Part shown: piece after piece, positions 24,977 to 35,754 of the stretch
Numbering within the stretch: position 1 is the first letter of the stretch
Layout of the letters: the number at the start of each line of letters is the position of its first letter
Source: Clostridia bacterium
GTDB taxonomy: Bacteria > Bacillota > Clostridia > Oscillospirales > Acutalibacteraceae
Length of the DNA stretch: 64,000 nucleotides
Reading direction: 5' to 3'
Assembly (NCBI GenBank): GCA_017415025.1
Contig: JAFQJH010000018.1
Location: 1 to 64,000, forward strand
Made by a program: the position numbers and the translations under genes
Notes under the pieces: generated by a model
What the model saw: only the letters and a program-made list of their open reading frames with translations
Told to the model about the DNA's origin: nothing
Databases searched by the model: none

Positions 24977-25439
24977 TGGAGATTCGGTCGACAAGCAACC
25001 TTATCTCATTTATGCAATATTCATCATTAAAATATACTTTTCTGCGTTTACCTTCAGAATCTCTAAAACGAAAAAATGAAAATGTTTTTGTTTTTTCTCT
25101 TTTTTTGTTGCATCTTTTTTTACATTTTATTTTTGCTGATGTAACTTCATTGAAATAATAGCACTTTGCATTAAAAGGGTTGGTTCTAACAAAAAATCTA
25201 TCTGAATAAATCTCAATGCGATAGAAAAAATAGTGATTGATATACCATAAATTAATCCCCAATGTATATACCAAAGCAACAGCAATAAATACAAGATCTA
25301 AAAATCCTACTAAGCCAAAATTAAGTAACCACAAACAAATAATCAACCAACAAAGAATTGCCACAAACTCACTTATAAGCATCTTTTTTAAAGCATAATC
25401 CTTGCCTCTGATAAGATATTCCATTAAATCCTTTTCCAT
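24972..25439 (-). CDS. Hypothetical membrane protein, 155 aa
   Basis: No family is recognised with confidence. Two membrane segments (about residues 21-40 and 44-66) are followed by a basic soluble tail with a beta-rich look (RIEIYSDRFFVRTNP), which resembles bacterial PH-like domains. A Lys/Arg-rich loop (KCKKRCNKKREKTK) stands out. AAGGGGAAAG precedes the start. Lone gene, AT-rich. Confidence 0.65.
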   Translation of the reverse strand: MEKDLMEYLIRGKDYALKKMLISEFVAILCWLIICLWLLNFGLVGFLDLVFIAVALVYTLGINLWYINHYFFYRIEIYSDRFFVRTNPFNAKCYYFNEVTSAKIKCKKRCNKKREKTKTFSFFRFRDSEGKRRKVYFNDEYCINEIRLLVDRISK

Positions 25440-25507
25440 TTTATCTTTCCCCTTTTCAAAACATCGCGCTGTGTTACGGTTATATTATACATAACTTAAT
25501 GTTTTTG

Positions 25508-25545
25508 AAAAAAAGCCTTGAAAACATAATGTTTTCAAGGCTTTT
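25508..25545 (-). terminator. Terminator of tRNA-Val(GAC)
   Basis: A 15-bp perfect inverted repeat (AAAAGCCTTGAAAAC and its complement) with T runs on both strands, right after the tRNA. Confidence 0.85.
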
Positions 25546-25548
25546 TAA

Positions 25549-25625
25549 TGGTGAGGATGAGTGGGCTCGAACCACCGACCCCTTGCATGTCAAGCAAGTA
25601 CTCTGACCAACTGAGCTACACCCTC
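25549..25625 (-). tRNA. tRNA-Val (GAC)
   Basis: A 77-nt cloverleaf with GAC anticodon in loop TTGACAT, acceptor GAGGGTG pairing with CATCCTC, and encoded CCA. Confidence 0.95.
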
Positions 25626-25637
25626 AAGTGCTTGCAT

Positions 25638-25666
25638 ATTATAGCATAGTGTTTACAGTTTGTAAA
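25638..25666 (-). promoter_or_regulatory. Promoter of tRNA-Val(GAC)
   Basis: TTTACA and TATAAT are 17 bases apart on the minus strand, just upstream of the tRNA. Confidence 0.75.
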
Positions 25667-25810
25667 GGGGTTTTTGAATTTAAATTCCAGTTTTTAGTAA
25701 AGTTTGAGCTTTCGCCAGATTAAAGTTATGTTTGCAGCACAGTGAAGTATTTTGCTGACACAAAAAGTGAAGTTAAGTGTGCCGAAGCTCTTGCAAATAT
25801 TTACAAATAA

Positions 25811-25940
25811 GTGATATGTGATGTAGCTACGCTGTGATAGGTGATGCGATTCGTTCAGCTCACGCGCCGTAGGCGTGCATCACAGACAAAGTCTGCATCA
25901 CACACGCAGTGCACATCATGTTCCGAAGGAACGCATCACT
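25811..25940. repeat. Tandem mini-hairpin array with GCATCAC spacers
   Basis: A series of short hairpins (CGCCGTAGGCG, AGACAAAGTCT, TTCCGAAGGAA and others) is separated by near-identical GCATCAC/ACATCA spacers, with unit length about 18-20 bases. Every unit keeps the spacer but changes the stem sequence while keeping it complementary. No coding frame. The flanking 25667-25810 holds nothing I recognise. Confidence 0.75.
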
Positions 25941-25941
25941 C

Positions 25942-25982
25942 AAAAAAGCCTGATTCGTCCATAAGACAAATCAGGCTTTTTT
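25942..25982 (-). terminator. Terminator of the four-tRNA cluster
   Basis: AAAAAAGCCTGATT pairs perfectly with AATCAGGCTTTTTT; T6 follows on the minus strand. Confidence 0.9.
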
Positions 25983-25984
25983 GT

Positions 25985-26060
25985 TGGAGCGGATGACGAG
26001 GCTCGAACTCGCTACCTCCACCTTGGCAAGGTGGCGCTCTACCAGATGAGCTACATCCGC
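25985..26060 (-). tRNA. tRNA-Gly (GCC)
   Basis: 76 nt, anticodon GCC in loop TTGCCAA, acceptor GCGGATG with CATCCGC, encoded CCA. Last of four tRNAs in one transcript. Confidence 0.95.
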
Positions 26061-26063
26061 AAA

Positions 26064-26139
<76 letters not shown>

Positions 26140-26151
26140 AAAAAAATAAAA

Positions 26152-26228
26152 TGGCGACCCGGAACGGGCTCGAACCGTCGACCTCTAGCGTGACAGGCTA
26201 GCGTTCTAACCAACTGAACTACCGGGCC
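26152..26228 (-). tRNA. tRNA-Asp (GUC)
   Basis: 77 nt, anticodon GTC in loop CTGTCAC, acceptor GGCCCGG with CCGGGTC, discriminator G and encoded CCA. Confidence 0.95.
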
Positions 26229-26231
26229 GTA

Positions 26232-26307
26232 TGGTGGGAACAACAGGGCTCGAACCTGTGACCCTCTGCTTGTAAGGCAGATGCTCTCCCAGCTGAGCTA
26301 TGCTCCC
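26232..26307 (-). tRNA. tRNA-Val (UAC)
   Basis: 76 nt, anticodon TAC in loop CTTACAA, acceptor GGGAGCA with TGTTCCC, encoded CCA. First gene of the cluster. Confidence 0.95.
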
Positions 26308-26361
26308 ATACATCGCCATTTCATTTTTGCATTCCCCGCCTGTTGGCCGAGAACAGTTGAT

Positions 26362-26389
26362 ATTATATCATAGATTTCAGAAAATGCAA
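26362..26389 (-). promoter_or_regulatory. Promoter of the Val-Asp-Phe-Gly tRNA cluster
   Basis: TTGCAT and TATAAT on the minus strand are 16 bases apart, 55 bases upstream of tRNA-Val(UAC). Confidence 0.7.
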
Positions 26390-26455
26390 GTGTTTTTTTA
26401 CATTTTTTTGAAAATTTTTCAAATTATTTTTCGGGTAGGATTTTTACAATTTTTA

Positions 26456-26486
26456 GGCACGTCGGCGAGCGCCGTGCCCTACGAAA
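26456..26486. repeat. Short palindromic repeat, family C, copy 1
   Basis: GGCACGTCGGCGAGCGCCGTGCC folds into a hairpin and is followed by CTACGAAA. The same 31 bases recur at 26803-26833 with one change and at 51216-51245 with a few. Confidence 0.8.
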
Positions 26487-26515
26487 ATAATCGGATTTTG
26501 TTCGATAAATTTGAC

Positions 26516-26717
26516 TTTGCGATGATATATCCGCAATACGGATATGATAAATGATGTTCGCTTCGCGAATGATGTGTTTGCGTTGCAAACATTAAGGGGC
26601 TGCGCCGCGATTATAAAACGGCGGCAGCAAGCCACCGCCCTACCGCGCGAGTTTCATTTGAGGCGGTAGGGGCAGATATCATCTGCCCGCGGATTCTGAT
26701 GTAATTCTCGGGAGCAT
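26516..26717. repeat. Dispersed palindromic repeat, family B, copy 2
   Basis: Second copy of the chain of palindromes seen at 22825-23027. Differences are mostly in the loops and in the AT-rich stretch near 26652-26663. Confidence 0.85.
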
Positions 26718-26802
26718 TCTATGCTCCCCTACTAACATAACTGTATTAAGACGCGTAGGGCGTGGCTCTTGAGACACGCCATTGTTTTTGGGATGAATCT
26801 TC

Positions 26803-26833
26803 GGCACGTCGGCAAGCGCCGTGCCCTACGAAA
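26803..26833. repeat. Short palindromic repeat, family C, copy 2
   Basis: GGCACGTCGGCAAGCGCCGTGCC hairpin followed by CTACGAAA, differing from copy 1 at one loop base. Between families B and C, 26750-26781 holds a related GTAGGGCGTGGC...ACACGCC hairpin. Confidence 0.8.
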
Positions 26834-26882
26834 TAAATTTCAGTTTGCTCGATAAATTGGGAGTTTATCGGGATATTTGTAA

Positions 26883-27014
26883 TGAGCCGCGTAGGGACGG
26901 GCGTCCTCGACCGTCCTGAAAAAAGCAGAATCCACGGATGGTCCGGGAGGCCCATCCCTACACGCACAAAGTTTGTTTGTGCAATTTTTACTCCCCGACA
27001 AATTAAAATTTGCA
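26883..27014. repeat. Dispersed palindromic repeat, family A, copy 2
   Basis: Core 26888-26963 matches 15-90 almost exactly, and the AATTAAAATTTG tail is also shared. With families B and C it fills the 745-base gap between the tRNAs and the LD-carboxypeptidase gene; no gene was found in that gap. Confidence 0.85.
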
Positions 27015-27053
27015 GATACGGCAGGGATTTCTCCCTGCCGTACTTCATTGTGT

Positions 27054-28085
27054 TTAAACTGTCGGTGATTCGGTTAAGTAGAGCTTCTTATCAGTAAAAT
27101 CCACACTGACATCCGTTCCGAGCGGCAAAACCCCATTCGGATATGCGTGTCCTATATTAACGTTATATAAAACAGGCAAATCTTGTCTGTTAAACTCTTG
27201 TAAAACCTTTTTATAAACCTCTTTGTATTCCTCGTAATATTTTTCATTCTGTGGTTTTCCGACTACGATACCTTTAATCACGTCAAATATGCCTTGTGCT
27301 CCTAAACTCCTTAAATACCAAGTCAGGAAGTCCGGCTTTATCTGATCTTCACTTGTTTCAATAAGTAAGATCTTACCTTTCCATTCATCTTTAGTCGGCC
27401 ATATATCTGTACCGACTATCATCGGAAAAACATCAATGCATCCGCCCAACAAATGTCCTGTTATAAAACCTTCGCCCTGTAACGTTTCGTATCCGTGCTC
27501 CTCGGGTAATAATTTTTTAGCAACACTGATGTTTTCCTCTTTCCAAGGCACATAATCATTTGACCATACAGCACTTGATCTTATTTCGTAATTTTCACAA
27601 TCGTTAAACAAAATATCCTTAACGGCTTGCCTTGTATAATCAAACATTTTTACGTATTCGCCAAATTCACACATAACTGAAGCGCCGTAAAAAGAAACAA
27701 GACCTGCTTTATTCATCATAAAGTGATTAACAGTAGTGTCTGAATAACCCATAAAGATTTTAGGATTATTTTTAATTACCTCATAATTTATATAAGGTAA
27801 CAGCCTTACGGTATCATCTCCGCCTATCGCGCAGAATATGCCCTTGATTGTTTCATCTTTAAACGCATCCATAAGGTCTTTTGCTCTGGCCTCGGGATGT
27901 TCATAAATGAATTTACTGCCTTTTAATGCGTTTGGCATTACTGTGACTTCTAAACCAAAATCATTTTCTAATCTTTCTTTGGCAATATAGTATTTATGAA
28001 TTAAATCTTTATCACCGAGACCGCCCCAGGAAAGACTTACAATCGCAATTTTATCTCCTTTTTGTAATCTTTTAGGTTTTATCAT
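27054..28085 (-). CDS. LD-carboxypeptidase / MccF-like S66 serine peptidase
   Basis: A 343-residue cytosolic protein. S66 family blocks are clear: AIGGDDTVRLLPYI (oxyanion side), nucleophile Ser115 in MGYSDTTVNHF, glutamate in LIETSEDQI, and histidine in IGHAYPNGVLPLG. Relatives trim the terminal D-Ala from murein tetrapeptides during recycling (LdcA) or inactivate microcin C (MccF); the SLSWGG start and GGCIDVF motif suit the MccF-like side slightly better. ATG 28085 has AAGAAGTG upstream; GTG 28094 is possible. It follows ligA by 17 bases and is probably co-transcribed. Confidence 0.85.
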   Translation of the reverse strand: MIKPKRLQKGDKIAIVSLSWGGLGDKDLIHKYYIAKERLENDFGLEVTVMPNALKGSKFIYEHPEARAKDLMDAFKDETIKGIFCAIGGDDTVRLLPYINYEVIKNNPKIFMGYSDTTVNHFMMNKAGLVSFYGASVMCEFGEYVKMFDYTRQAVKDILFNDCENYEIRSSAVWSNDYVPWKEENISVAKKLLPEEHGYETLQGEGFITGHLLGGCIDVFPMIVGTDIWPTKDEWKGKILLIETSEDQIKPDFLTWYLRSLGAQGIFDVIKGIVVGKPQNEKYYEEYKEVYKKVLQEFNRQDLPVLYNVNIGHAYPNGVLPLGTDVSVDFTDKKLYLTESPTV

Positions 28086-28102
28086 TTTAATCACTTCTTA
28101 AT

Positions 28103-30097
<1,995 letters not shown>

Positions 30098-30116
30098 TCA
30101 AGGATTTAATATTGTT

Positions 30117-30145
30117 ATTATACCAAATTTTACTGAAGTTTACAA
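30117..30145 (-). promoter_or_regulatory. Promoter of ligA
   Basis: TTGTAA and TATAAT are 17 bases apart on the minus strand, directly after the yunB stop. Confidence 0.75.
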
Positions 30146-30147
30146 CA

Positions 30148-30768
30148 TTAAAAATTTGCAAAGGTGTTCGGTGTGACACCGACAATTATGCTTTCAGCTA
30201 TACAAATTTCGGAATTGTATTCAACAATATTAACCTTACCGCCGAAAATGACGTGAGTTTTTATTGTAACGCACAGGAATATCTGATGTCTCGTCTGATT
30301 TACGCCTGCGGCTTCGAATTTATTTTCAAAGTTAGTAGAAGTAATACCGCGCATTGTGACGTAAAAAGAAAGGTCGGGGCCTATACCCGAAAGAAGCTGA
30401 ACACCCAGAAGTGAGGAGAAAGGAAGAGATATTTCGTGCGTTCCGATTTCATTTATGTATTCGTCGGTATTCGTTCCTATTTCATTACCGAGAGTGTTAA
30501 GCGTTATGATGTCCGTTGAAAGGGATTTTATATTACCGTTTTCGCCGTAAGTAAAGCTGACAACATCAGAATAGTTGAGTTTATAATCGTCCAATGCTTC
30601 GGTAAGTCCTGCCGTGAGTGCCGATGATGCCACTGTATTCGCTTCAAGAACAGACAATTCATCACGGACACTTTTTACTCTTATTTCAAGAAACAAGAAA
30701 ATCCCGACCGCAGACAGCAATAAAACCACTGCAACGGTCGGGACTATTATTTTTCTTCGCCGTTTCAT
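30148..30768 (-). CDS. yunB: Sporulation protein YunB
   Basis: A 206-residue protein with one N-terminal membrane segment (residues 8-28) and an outside domain. The C-terminal half carries FEAAGVNQTRHQIFLCV and ESIIVGVTPNTF, which match the most conserved blocks of YunB, a mother-cell sporulation protein of Firmicutes needed for efficient spore formation. GGTGA precedes the start. Its presence is the best hint that the lineage makes, or made, endospores. Confidence 0.85.
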   Translation of the reverse strand: MKRRRKIIVPTVAVVLLLSAVGIFLFLEIRVKSVRDELSVLEANTVASSALTAGLTEALDDYKLNYSDVVSFTYGENGNIKSLSTDIITLNTLGNEIGTNTDEYINEIGTHEISLPFSSLLGVQLLSGIGPDLSFYVTMRGITSTNFENKFEAAGVNQTRHQIFLCVTIKTHVIFGGKVNIVEYNSEICIAESIIVGVTPNTFANF

Positions 30769-30825
30769 TTTTTCACCGCCTTATACCATATATTATGCGG
30801 TGAATTATGAAACTGTTATTGTCGA

Positions 30826-31935
30826 TTAATCAAGGAAATCCTTGAGCTTCTTGCTTCTTGACGGATGGCGGAGCTTACGGAGAGCCTTTGCCTCAATCTG
30901 ACGGATACGCTCACGGGTAACGTCAAATTCTTTACCAACCTCTTCAAGAGTGTGCGGATGACCGCCTTCAAGACCGAAGCGGAGCATAAGAACCTTTGCT
31001 TCACGCGGAGTAAGCGTCTTGAGAACCTCGTCAAGCTGTTCCTTAAGAAGAAGGATTGAAGCAGCATCTGCCGGTGCGGGAGCATCATCGTCGGGGATGA
31101 AATCGCCAAGATGGCTGTCTTCCTCTTCGCCGATAGGTGTTTCGAGAGAAACGGGCTCCTGTGCAACACGGAGAATTTCTCTTACCTTTGCAACAGGCAT
31201 ACCGAGCTCGGCTGCAATTTCTTCAGCGCTGGGATCTCTGCCGTTTTTATGAAGGAGCTGACTGTTTGTCTTTTTAACCTTGTTGATTGTTTCAACCATA
31301 TGCACGGGAATACGGATTGTTCTTGCCTGGTCAGCAATAGCTCTTGTGATAGCCTGTCTGATCCACCACGTTGCATAGGTTGAGAACTTGAAGCCCTTTG
31401 TATAGTCGAACTTATCAACAGCCTTGATAAGACCGAGGTTACCCTCCTGAATAAGGTCAAGGAAGTGCATACCTCTGCCGACGTATCTTTTTGCAATAGA
31501 AACAACAAGACGAAGGTTAGCCTCTGCAAGTCTTTTCTTTGCGCTCTCATCGTCATCAACAATACGGACAGCAAGCTCAATTTCTTCCTCAGCAGTAAGA
31601 AGAGGAATACGGCCGATTTCCTTAAGATAAACCTTAACGGGGTCATCGTTGCCCTGTGCCTTATCGTCAACATCCTCTGTTGAAAGCTCGGCAGACTTGG
31701 GCATATCCATACTGAAATCTACGTTTTCGAGGTCAATGTTCGAAAGGTCGTCGATGAGCTCAATATTCTGATTTTCAAGCGTTTCGTAGAACTTGTCAAG
31801 CTCTTCGATATCGATATCCATATCAATAAGAGCCTGGTCAATTTCCTGCGAAGTGAGCTTACCCGTCACCTTGCCTTTTTCAAGCAAGAGCTTAAGGGGT
31901 GATTTTTTCTGCTGTTCGGGTGCGTGGTTTTCCAT
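30826..31935 (-). CDS. rpoD: Primary sigma factor SigA/RpoD
   Basis: A 369-residue housekeeping sigma factor. Region 1.2 is [17 protein letters not shown], region 2 contains [19 protein letters not shown] and [13 protein letters not shown] (-10 recognition and melting), and region 4.2 is [18 protein letters not shown] (-35 recognition). AAAGGAG precedes ATG 31935; the longer frame would run into dnaG. It ends the dgt-dnaG-rpoD cluster. The consensus promoters in this window agree with its recognition regions. Confidence 0.97.
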   Translation of the reverse strand: MENHAPEQQKKSPLKLLLEKGKVTGKLTSQEIDQALIDMDIDIEELDKFYETLENQNIELIDDLSNIDLENVDFSMDMPKSAELSTEDVDDKAQGNDDPVKVYLKEIGRIPLLTAEEEIELAVRIVDDDESAKKRLAEANLRLVVSIAKRYVGRGMHFLDLIQEGNLGLIKAVDKFDYTKGFKFSTYATWWIRQAITRAIADQARTIRIPVHMVETINKVKKTNSQLLHKNGRDPSAEEIAAELGMPVAKVREILRVAQEPVSLETPIGEEEDSHLGDFIPDDDAPAPADAASILLLKEQLDEVLKTLTPREAKVLMLRFGLEGGHPHTLEEVGKEFDVTRERIRQIEAKALRKLRHPSRSKKLKDFLD

Positions 31936-31951
31936 AATAAGTTCTCCTTTA

Positions 31952-33706
31952 TTAGACTTCCGTTTTTCTGAATAATTTTTTAAATTCTTCGTCGCTGAGC
32001 TCTGCGGCATTGACCGCCGAGGACTTCGCTTTTTCTTCTTTTAATACTTTTATACAATCGTTACATTCTGCAACGGTGTTGCTGACAGTGCCTCCCATTG
32101 CGCCGAATTGGGCAAGTCTGCCCATTTCTTCGGGAGTGAATTCGGCGGCAAACATTGAAAGCTCAATGCTTCTGCCGTTTTCAAGACGTTCTGCAAGCGC
32201 AGTGAATACCCTGCGGTTAAACTCTGTTATAAACAGGTCTTCAGTCAGCTCGTCCTTGATTTTACGGTAAAAATCGGGATTGAGCATAAGGCTTGCAATA
32301 AGCACCTCTTCCGCCTTTGTCGCTCTGATGTGCTTTGCACGCTCGGGATTGACCGCATCCTTGGGGGTAACGGTTTCCTTGACGATTTCGTTGAAGCGGT
32401 TTTTCTTCTGCGCCTCGAGCTTACGTCTGAAAGCCCTCTTGACCTCCTGAAGAATTGCATCCTTACTGATGCTCATTTCACTTGCAAGCTTTGCGGCATA
32501 GGCATCCTGCTCAATCGGATTTGCAGTTGCAAGAATTGATGCAATTGAGGTCAGAAATTTTGTTTTGCCGTCGATTGAATCGAGATCATATTTTTCGCGC
32601 TCTCGAAGAATGGCATATTCAATATCGTTTGCGGCACCGTCAATAAGGCTTCGGAATTTTTCCTTGCCGAATTTTTTGATGATTTCGTCAGGGTCCTTAC
32701 CTCCCGTGAGCTTGAGAACACGGATGCGGACTCCCGTTCTGCCGAAAATCTCGATAGCGCGCTTCGTCGCCTTCTGTCCCGCTTCGTCGGAGTCGTAGGA
32801 AAGAATGACCTCCTCGGCATATCGCGAAACAAGGCGCGCCTGCTCTTGTGTAAGTGCTGTTCCGAGACAGGCAATCGAATTCGTAAAGCCTGCCTGATGC
32901 AGGGCGATAACATCCATATAGCCCTCGGCAACAATAATCTGTGACGGGTTGCCGTTTTTGGCAAAATTGAGTGCAAAAACACCGTCACTCTTTTTATAAA
33001 CAAGGGTGTCAGAGGTGTTGATGTACTTCGGCTTTGAGTCATCAAGGACTCGTCCGCCAAAGGCAATTACGTTACCTCTCAAATCAATAATCGGCACCAT
33101 TGCACGGTTTTTAAAATTGTCGTAATAGTGAGTGCGCTCGCCCTTGTCGGATTTGCGCACAAGGTTTGCGTCATAAAGCTCCTGATTGGTAAAGCCCTTT
33201 GAACGCATATATCTGAGTAAAGCATCCCATGAATCCGGTGCATAGCCGAGACCAAAATGCTTTATCGTCTGCATTGTCAGACCTCTTCCGAGGAAATAGT
33301 CAAGACCGATTCTGCCCTGCTCCGACATCATTGTAGAGTGGAAAAACCTTGCCGCCTCGCGGTTAGCCGCAAGGATACGCTGACGGTGCTTTGCCAGAGA
33401 ATCGTCATAGCCGTCCTCGGGCATCTGCATTCCCGCACGCTCGGCAAGAACCTTGACTGCTTCAACATAATCAAGATTTTCGATACGGCGGACAAAGGTT
33501 ATTGCATCGCCGCCCGCACCGCAGCCGAAGCAATAAAACGACTGACTGTCGGGGTAAATTGTGAATGAAGCTGTTTTCTCGTTATGAAAGGGGCAAAGAC
33601 CTTTGACAAGCCTGCCTCTTTTTGAAAGATTTACATAGGGTGAAATAACGCTTTCGATATCGGTACGCGCTCTTAACTCAGAGAGAAATTCATCGCTGAT
33701 CGCCAT
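31952..33706 (-). CDS. dnaG: DNA primase DnaG
   Basis: A 584-residue primase that makes RNA primers for replication. The N-terminal zinc finger is [11 protein letters not shown]...[12 protein letters not shown], and the TOPRIM domain shows [15 protein letters not shown] and [12 protein letters not shown] with its metal-binding acidic residues. The C-terminal helicase-binding part is present. AAGGGGG precedes the start, two bases before which dgt ends; rpoD follows by 16 bases. This is the macromolecular synthesis operon of Clostridia. Confidence 0.96.
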   Translation of the reverse strand: MAISDEFLSELRARTDIESVISPYVNLSKRGRLVKGLCPFHNEKTASFTIYPDSQSFYCFGCGAGGDAITFVRRIENLDYVEAVKVLAERAGMQMPEDGYDDSLAKHRQRILAANREAARFFHSTMMSEQGRIGLDYFLGRGLTMQTIKHFGLGYAPDSWDALLRYMRSKGFTNQELYDANLVRKSDKGERTHYYDNFKNRAMVPIIDLRGNVIAFGGRVLDDSKPKYINTSDTLVYKKSDGVFALNFAKNGNPSQIIVAEGYMDVIALHQAGFTNSIACLGTALTQEQARLVSRYAEEVILSYDSDEAGQKATKRAIEIFGRTGVRIRVLKLTGGKDPDEIIKKFGKEKFRSLIDGAANDIEYAILREREKYDLDSIDGKTKFLTSIASILATANPIEQDAYAAKLASEMSISKDAILQEVKRAFRRKLEAQKKNRFNEIVKETVTPKDAVNPERAKHIRATKAEEVLIASLMLNPDFYRKIKDELTEDLFITEFNRRVFTALAERLENGRSIELSMFAAEFTPEEMGRLAQFGAMGGTVSNTVAECNDCIKVLKEEKAKSSAVNAAELSDEEFKKLFRKTEV

Positions 33707-33707
33707 A

Positions 33708-34718
33708 TTATTCCCCCTTCAAAACAACCCACGAGCGGGGAACAAAAAGCTCTTCAAAGGTATGCACCGCATATCTGTCCGTCATACCTGCAATATAATC
33801 GCAGGCGGCACGCTCAACGCCCTCTTTTTCGCGGATAGATTTATATTCCGCAGGCATTTCGTCGGGATGAAGCAGGAAGTATTCATAGAGCCATTTAATC
33901 ATTTCGATAGCTCTTGCCTCCTCACCCTTACAGACAGGATTGGTGTAGACCCTTTCGAACATAAAGCTGTGCAGAGTTGCAAATGCATCGGCACAGTCCT
34001 CGCCGAGGACAATATCATCCTTACTGTTATTTACGGCAGAAAGCACAAGCTTATTGATTCGCTGTGATTTATTCTGCCCCAAAGCTTCACGGATATCGGC
34101 AGGAATATCAGTTTCTTTAAGCACGCGTGCGTGAACTGCATCGTCGATATCGTGATTTATGTATGCAATACGGTCGGCAAGACGGACGATTCTGCCCTCA
34201 AGGGTGAACGCCTCGGTTCCGGAAGTGTGGCGGACGATACCGTCGCGGACCTCTTCGGTAAGGTTGAGTCCCCTGCCTTCCTTTTCTATAACGTCAGCAA
34301 CGCGCAGACTCTGTTCATAATGGCGGAAGCCGCCGTCAAAAACGCTGTTGAGTGCTCTTTCTCCCGCGTGACCGAACGGTGTATGACCAAGGTCGTGACC
34401 GAGGGCAATCGCTTCCGTAAGGGTTTCATTAAGACCCAGAGCAATTGCGATTGTTCTGCCGATCTGCGCAACCTCGAGGGTGTGCGTAAGGCGGGTTCGA
34501 TAATAGTCACCCTGCGGTGAAAGAAAGACCTGCGTTTTATGCTTAAGTCTTCTGAAAGAATTGGAATGGATAACACGGTCGCGGTCACGCTGAAAGCAGG
34601 TACGCAGTTCACATTCCGTTTCGGGACGTTTTCTGCCGCGGCTCATATCCGAAAAGCAGGCATTTTTACTTAAAACCTTATGCTCGTTTTCACAGGTGAT
34701 TTCTCTGACCGTTTTCAT
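33708..34718 (-). CDS. dgt: dGTP triphosphohydrolase-like protein
   Basis: A 336-residue HD-domain enzyme that removes triphosphate from deoxynucleotides. RDRDRVIHSNSFRRLKHKTQ and the HD metal motif ALGHDLGHTPFGHAGE with an upstream histidine in RTRLTHTLEVAQ are diagnostic. The shorter Gram-positive type has this length. ATG 34718 has GGAG upstream; GTG 34727 is in frame. It heads the dnaG-rpoD operon, linking dNTP pools to replication. Confidence 0.93.
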   Translation of the reverse strand: MKTVREITCENEHKVLSKNACFSDMSRGRKRPETECELRTCFQRDRDRVIHSNSFRRLKHKTQVFLSPQGDYYRTRLTHTLEVAQIGRTIAIALGLNETLTEAIALGHDLGHTPFGHAGERALNSVFDGGFRHYEQSLRVADVIEKEGRGLNLTEEVRDGIVRHTSGTEAFTLEGRIVRLADRIAYINHDIDDAVHARVLKETDIPADIREALGQNKSQRINKLVLSAVNNSKDDIVLGEDCADAFATLHSFMFERVYTNPVCKGEEARAIEMIKWLYEYFLLHPDEMPAEYKSIREKEGVERAACDYIAGMTDRYAVHTFEELFVPRSWVVLKGE

Positions 34719-34796
34719 TCGTTTCACTCCAATCTTTTCGTTTTTTACTTCTTATTTATTATATACGCCAAAAAAGCTGTTTTTCCTTTAAGAAAA

Positions 34797-35414
34797 TTAA
34801 AAATATTTATATTCTTCACCGATTTTTTCAGTATGGAACTTGCCGAAGCTCATATCAACAAGCTTTGCGTCGAAGGAATCAACATCTCCCACAGGCAATT
34901 TGAAGGTTACTGTGACATTATCGGCAAATTCAGTATCGTCAATAACTCCGCCCGATTCGGGGATGAAGGAATTGAGTCTGCCGTAAAAATTGTAGTCGCA
35001 GGTCACCTTAAGCACCGCACAAAGCTTCATTGTAATTATCTTACCCGCATCGACGGCAATCTTCGCCGTGTGGGAATATGCACGGACAAGTCCGCCCGCT
35101 CCGAGGAGAGTTCCACCGAAATAGCGCGTAGCAACAACAACGCAGTCGGTTACATTCTCCTTTAAAAGAACGTCCAGCACGGGAATACCTGCCGTGCCCT
35201 GCGGTTCACCGTCATCGGAATATCGGCGCACCTGACCCTCACGAAGAACGTAGGCATAAACATTATGGGTTGCATCCCAATGCTTCGATTTGATTGAATT
35301 AATAAAGCTGACTGCCTCTTCCTGAGTTGTAACGGGCTTTATATAGCCTATAAAGCGCGACTTGCGCTCGACAAATTCATCGTTCGCCTCATTAAGTATC
35401 GTCCTGTATTCCAT
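34797..35414 (-). CDS. YigZ/IMPACT-family protein
   Basis: A 205-residue cytosolic protein. The UPF0029 (Impact N) signature is intact: SKHWDATHNVYAYVL and YSDDGEPQGTAGIPVL, then TRYFGGTLLGAGGLVRAYS. A second DUF1949-type domain follows. Relatives bind RNA or ribosomes; the exact role is not known. GGAGGTGA supports ATG 35414 instead of the longer frame. It follows rpmE across a terminator and probably uses read-through. Confidence 0.88.
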   Translation of the reverse strand: MEYRTILNEANDEFVERKSRFIGYIKPVTTQEEAVSFINSIKSKHWDATHNVYAYVLREGQVRRYSDDGEPQGTAGIPVLDVLLKENVTDCVVVATRYFGGTLLGAGGLVRAYSHTAKIAVDAGKIITMKLCAVLKVTCDYNFYGRLNSFIPESGGVIDDTEFADNVTVTFKLPVGDVDSFDAKLVDMSFGKFHTEKIGEEYKYF

Positions 35415-35428
35415 ACGGTTCACCTCCG

Positions 35429-35460
35429 AAAAAAATACGGCGGCGCAGAAAAGCACCGCC
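35429..35460 (-). terminator. Terminator between rpmE and yigZ
   Basis: GGCGGTGC pairs with GCGCCGCC (one G-T pair) and TATTTTTTT follows on the minus strand, just ahead of the yigZ ribosome-binding site. Confidence 0.75.
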
Positions 35461-35476
35461 TATTCTCTCAAAATAA

Positions 35477-35680
35477 TTATTTTGACAAATTGAAACGCTT
35501 ATTGAAGCGGTCAACACGTCCGCCTGTATCAACAAGCTTCTGCTTACCTGTAAAGAACGGATGACATTTTGAGCAAATATCAACACGCAAATTCTCCTTG
35601 GTAGAACGAGTCTCTATCTCATTACCGCAAGCGCAACGAACAACTGTCGTTTCGTACTTAGGATGGATTCCTTCCTTCAT
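35477..35680 (-). CDS. rpmE: Ribosomal protein L31 (zinc-binding type)
   Basis: A 67-residue large-subunit protein. It is the C+ form: cysteines in VRCACGNE and [12 protein letters not shown] bind zinc. GAGGTGA precedes ATG 35680; the longer frame adds nine unlikely residues. A good promoter lies upstream, so it forms its own unit with a terminator. Confidence 0.95.
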   Translation of the reverse strand: MKEGIHPKYETTVVRCACGNEIETRSTKENLRVDICSKCHPFFTGKQKLVDTGGRVDRFNKRFNLSK

Positions 35681-35716
35681 TACTGTCACCTCTTTCGAAA
35701 TATTCACGCAGATGCT

Positions 35717-35745
35717 ATTTTAACACATAATATTTAAAAATGCAA
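35717..35745 (-). promoter_or_regulatory. Promoter of rpmE
   Basis: TTGCAT and TAAAAT are 17 bases apart on the minus strand. Confidence 0.65.
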
Positions 35746-35754
35746 CTATTTTTT

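Noticed and set aside
25811..25940. Possible CRISPR array
   Set aside because: The constant part is only about 7 bases, the variable parts are self-complementary, and there are no cas genes.
26300..27097. Several short frames in the tRNA-repeat region
   Set aside because: They read through tRNA genes and palindromic repeats A, B and C; none has a start signal or homology that I recognise.
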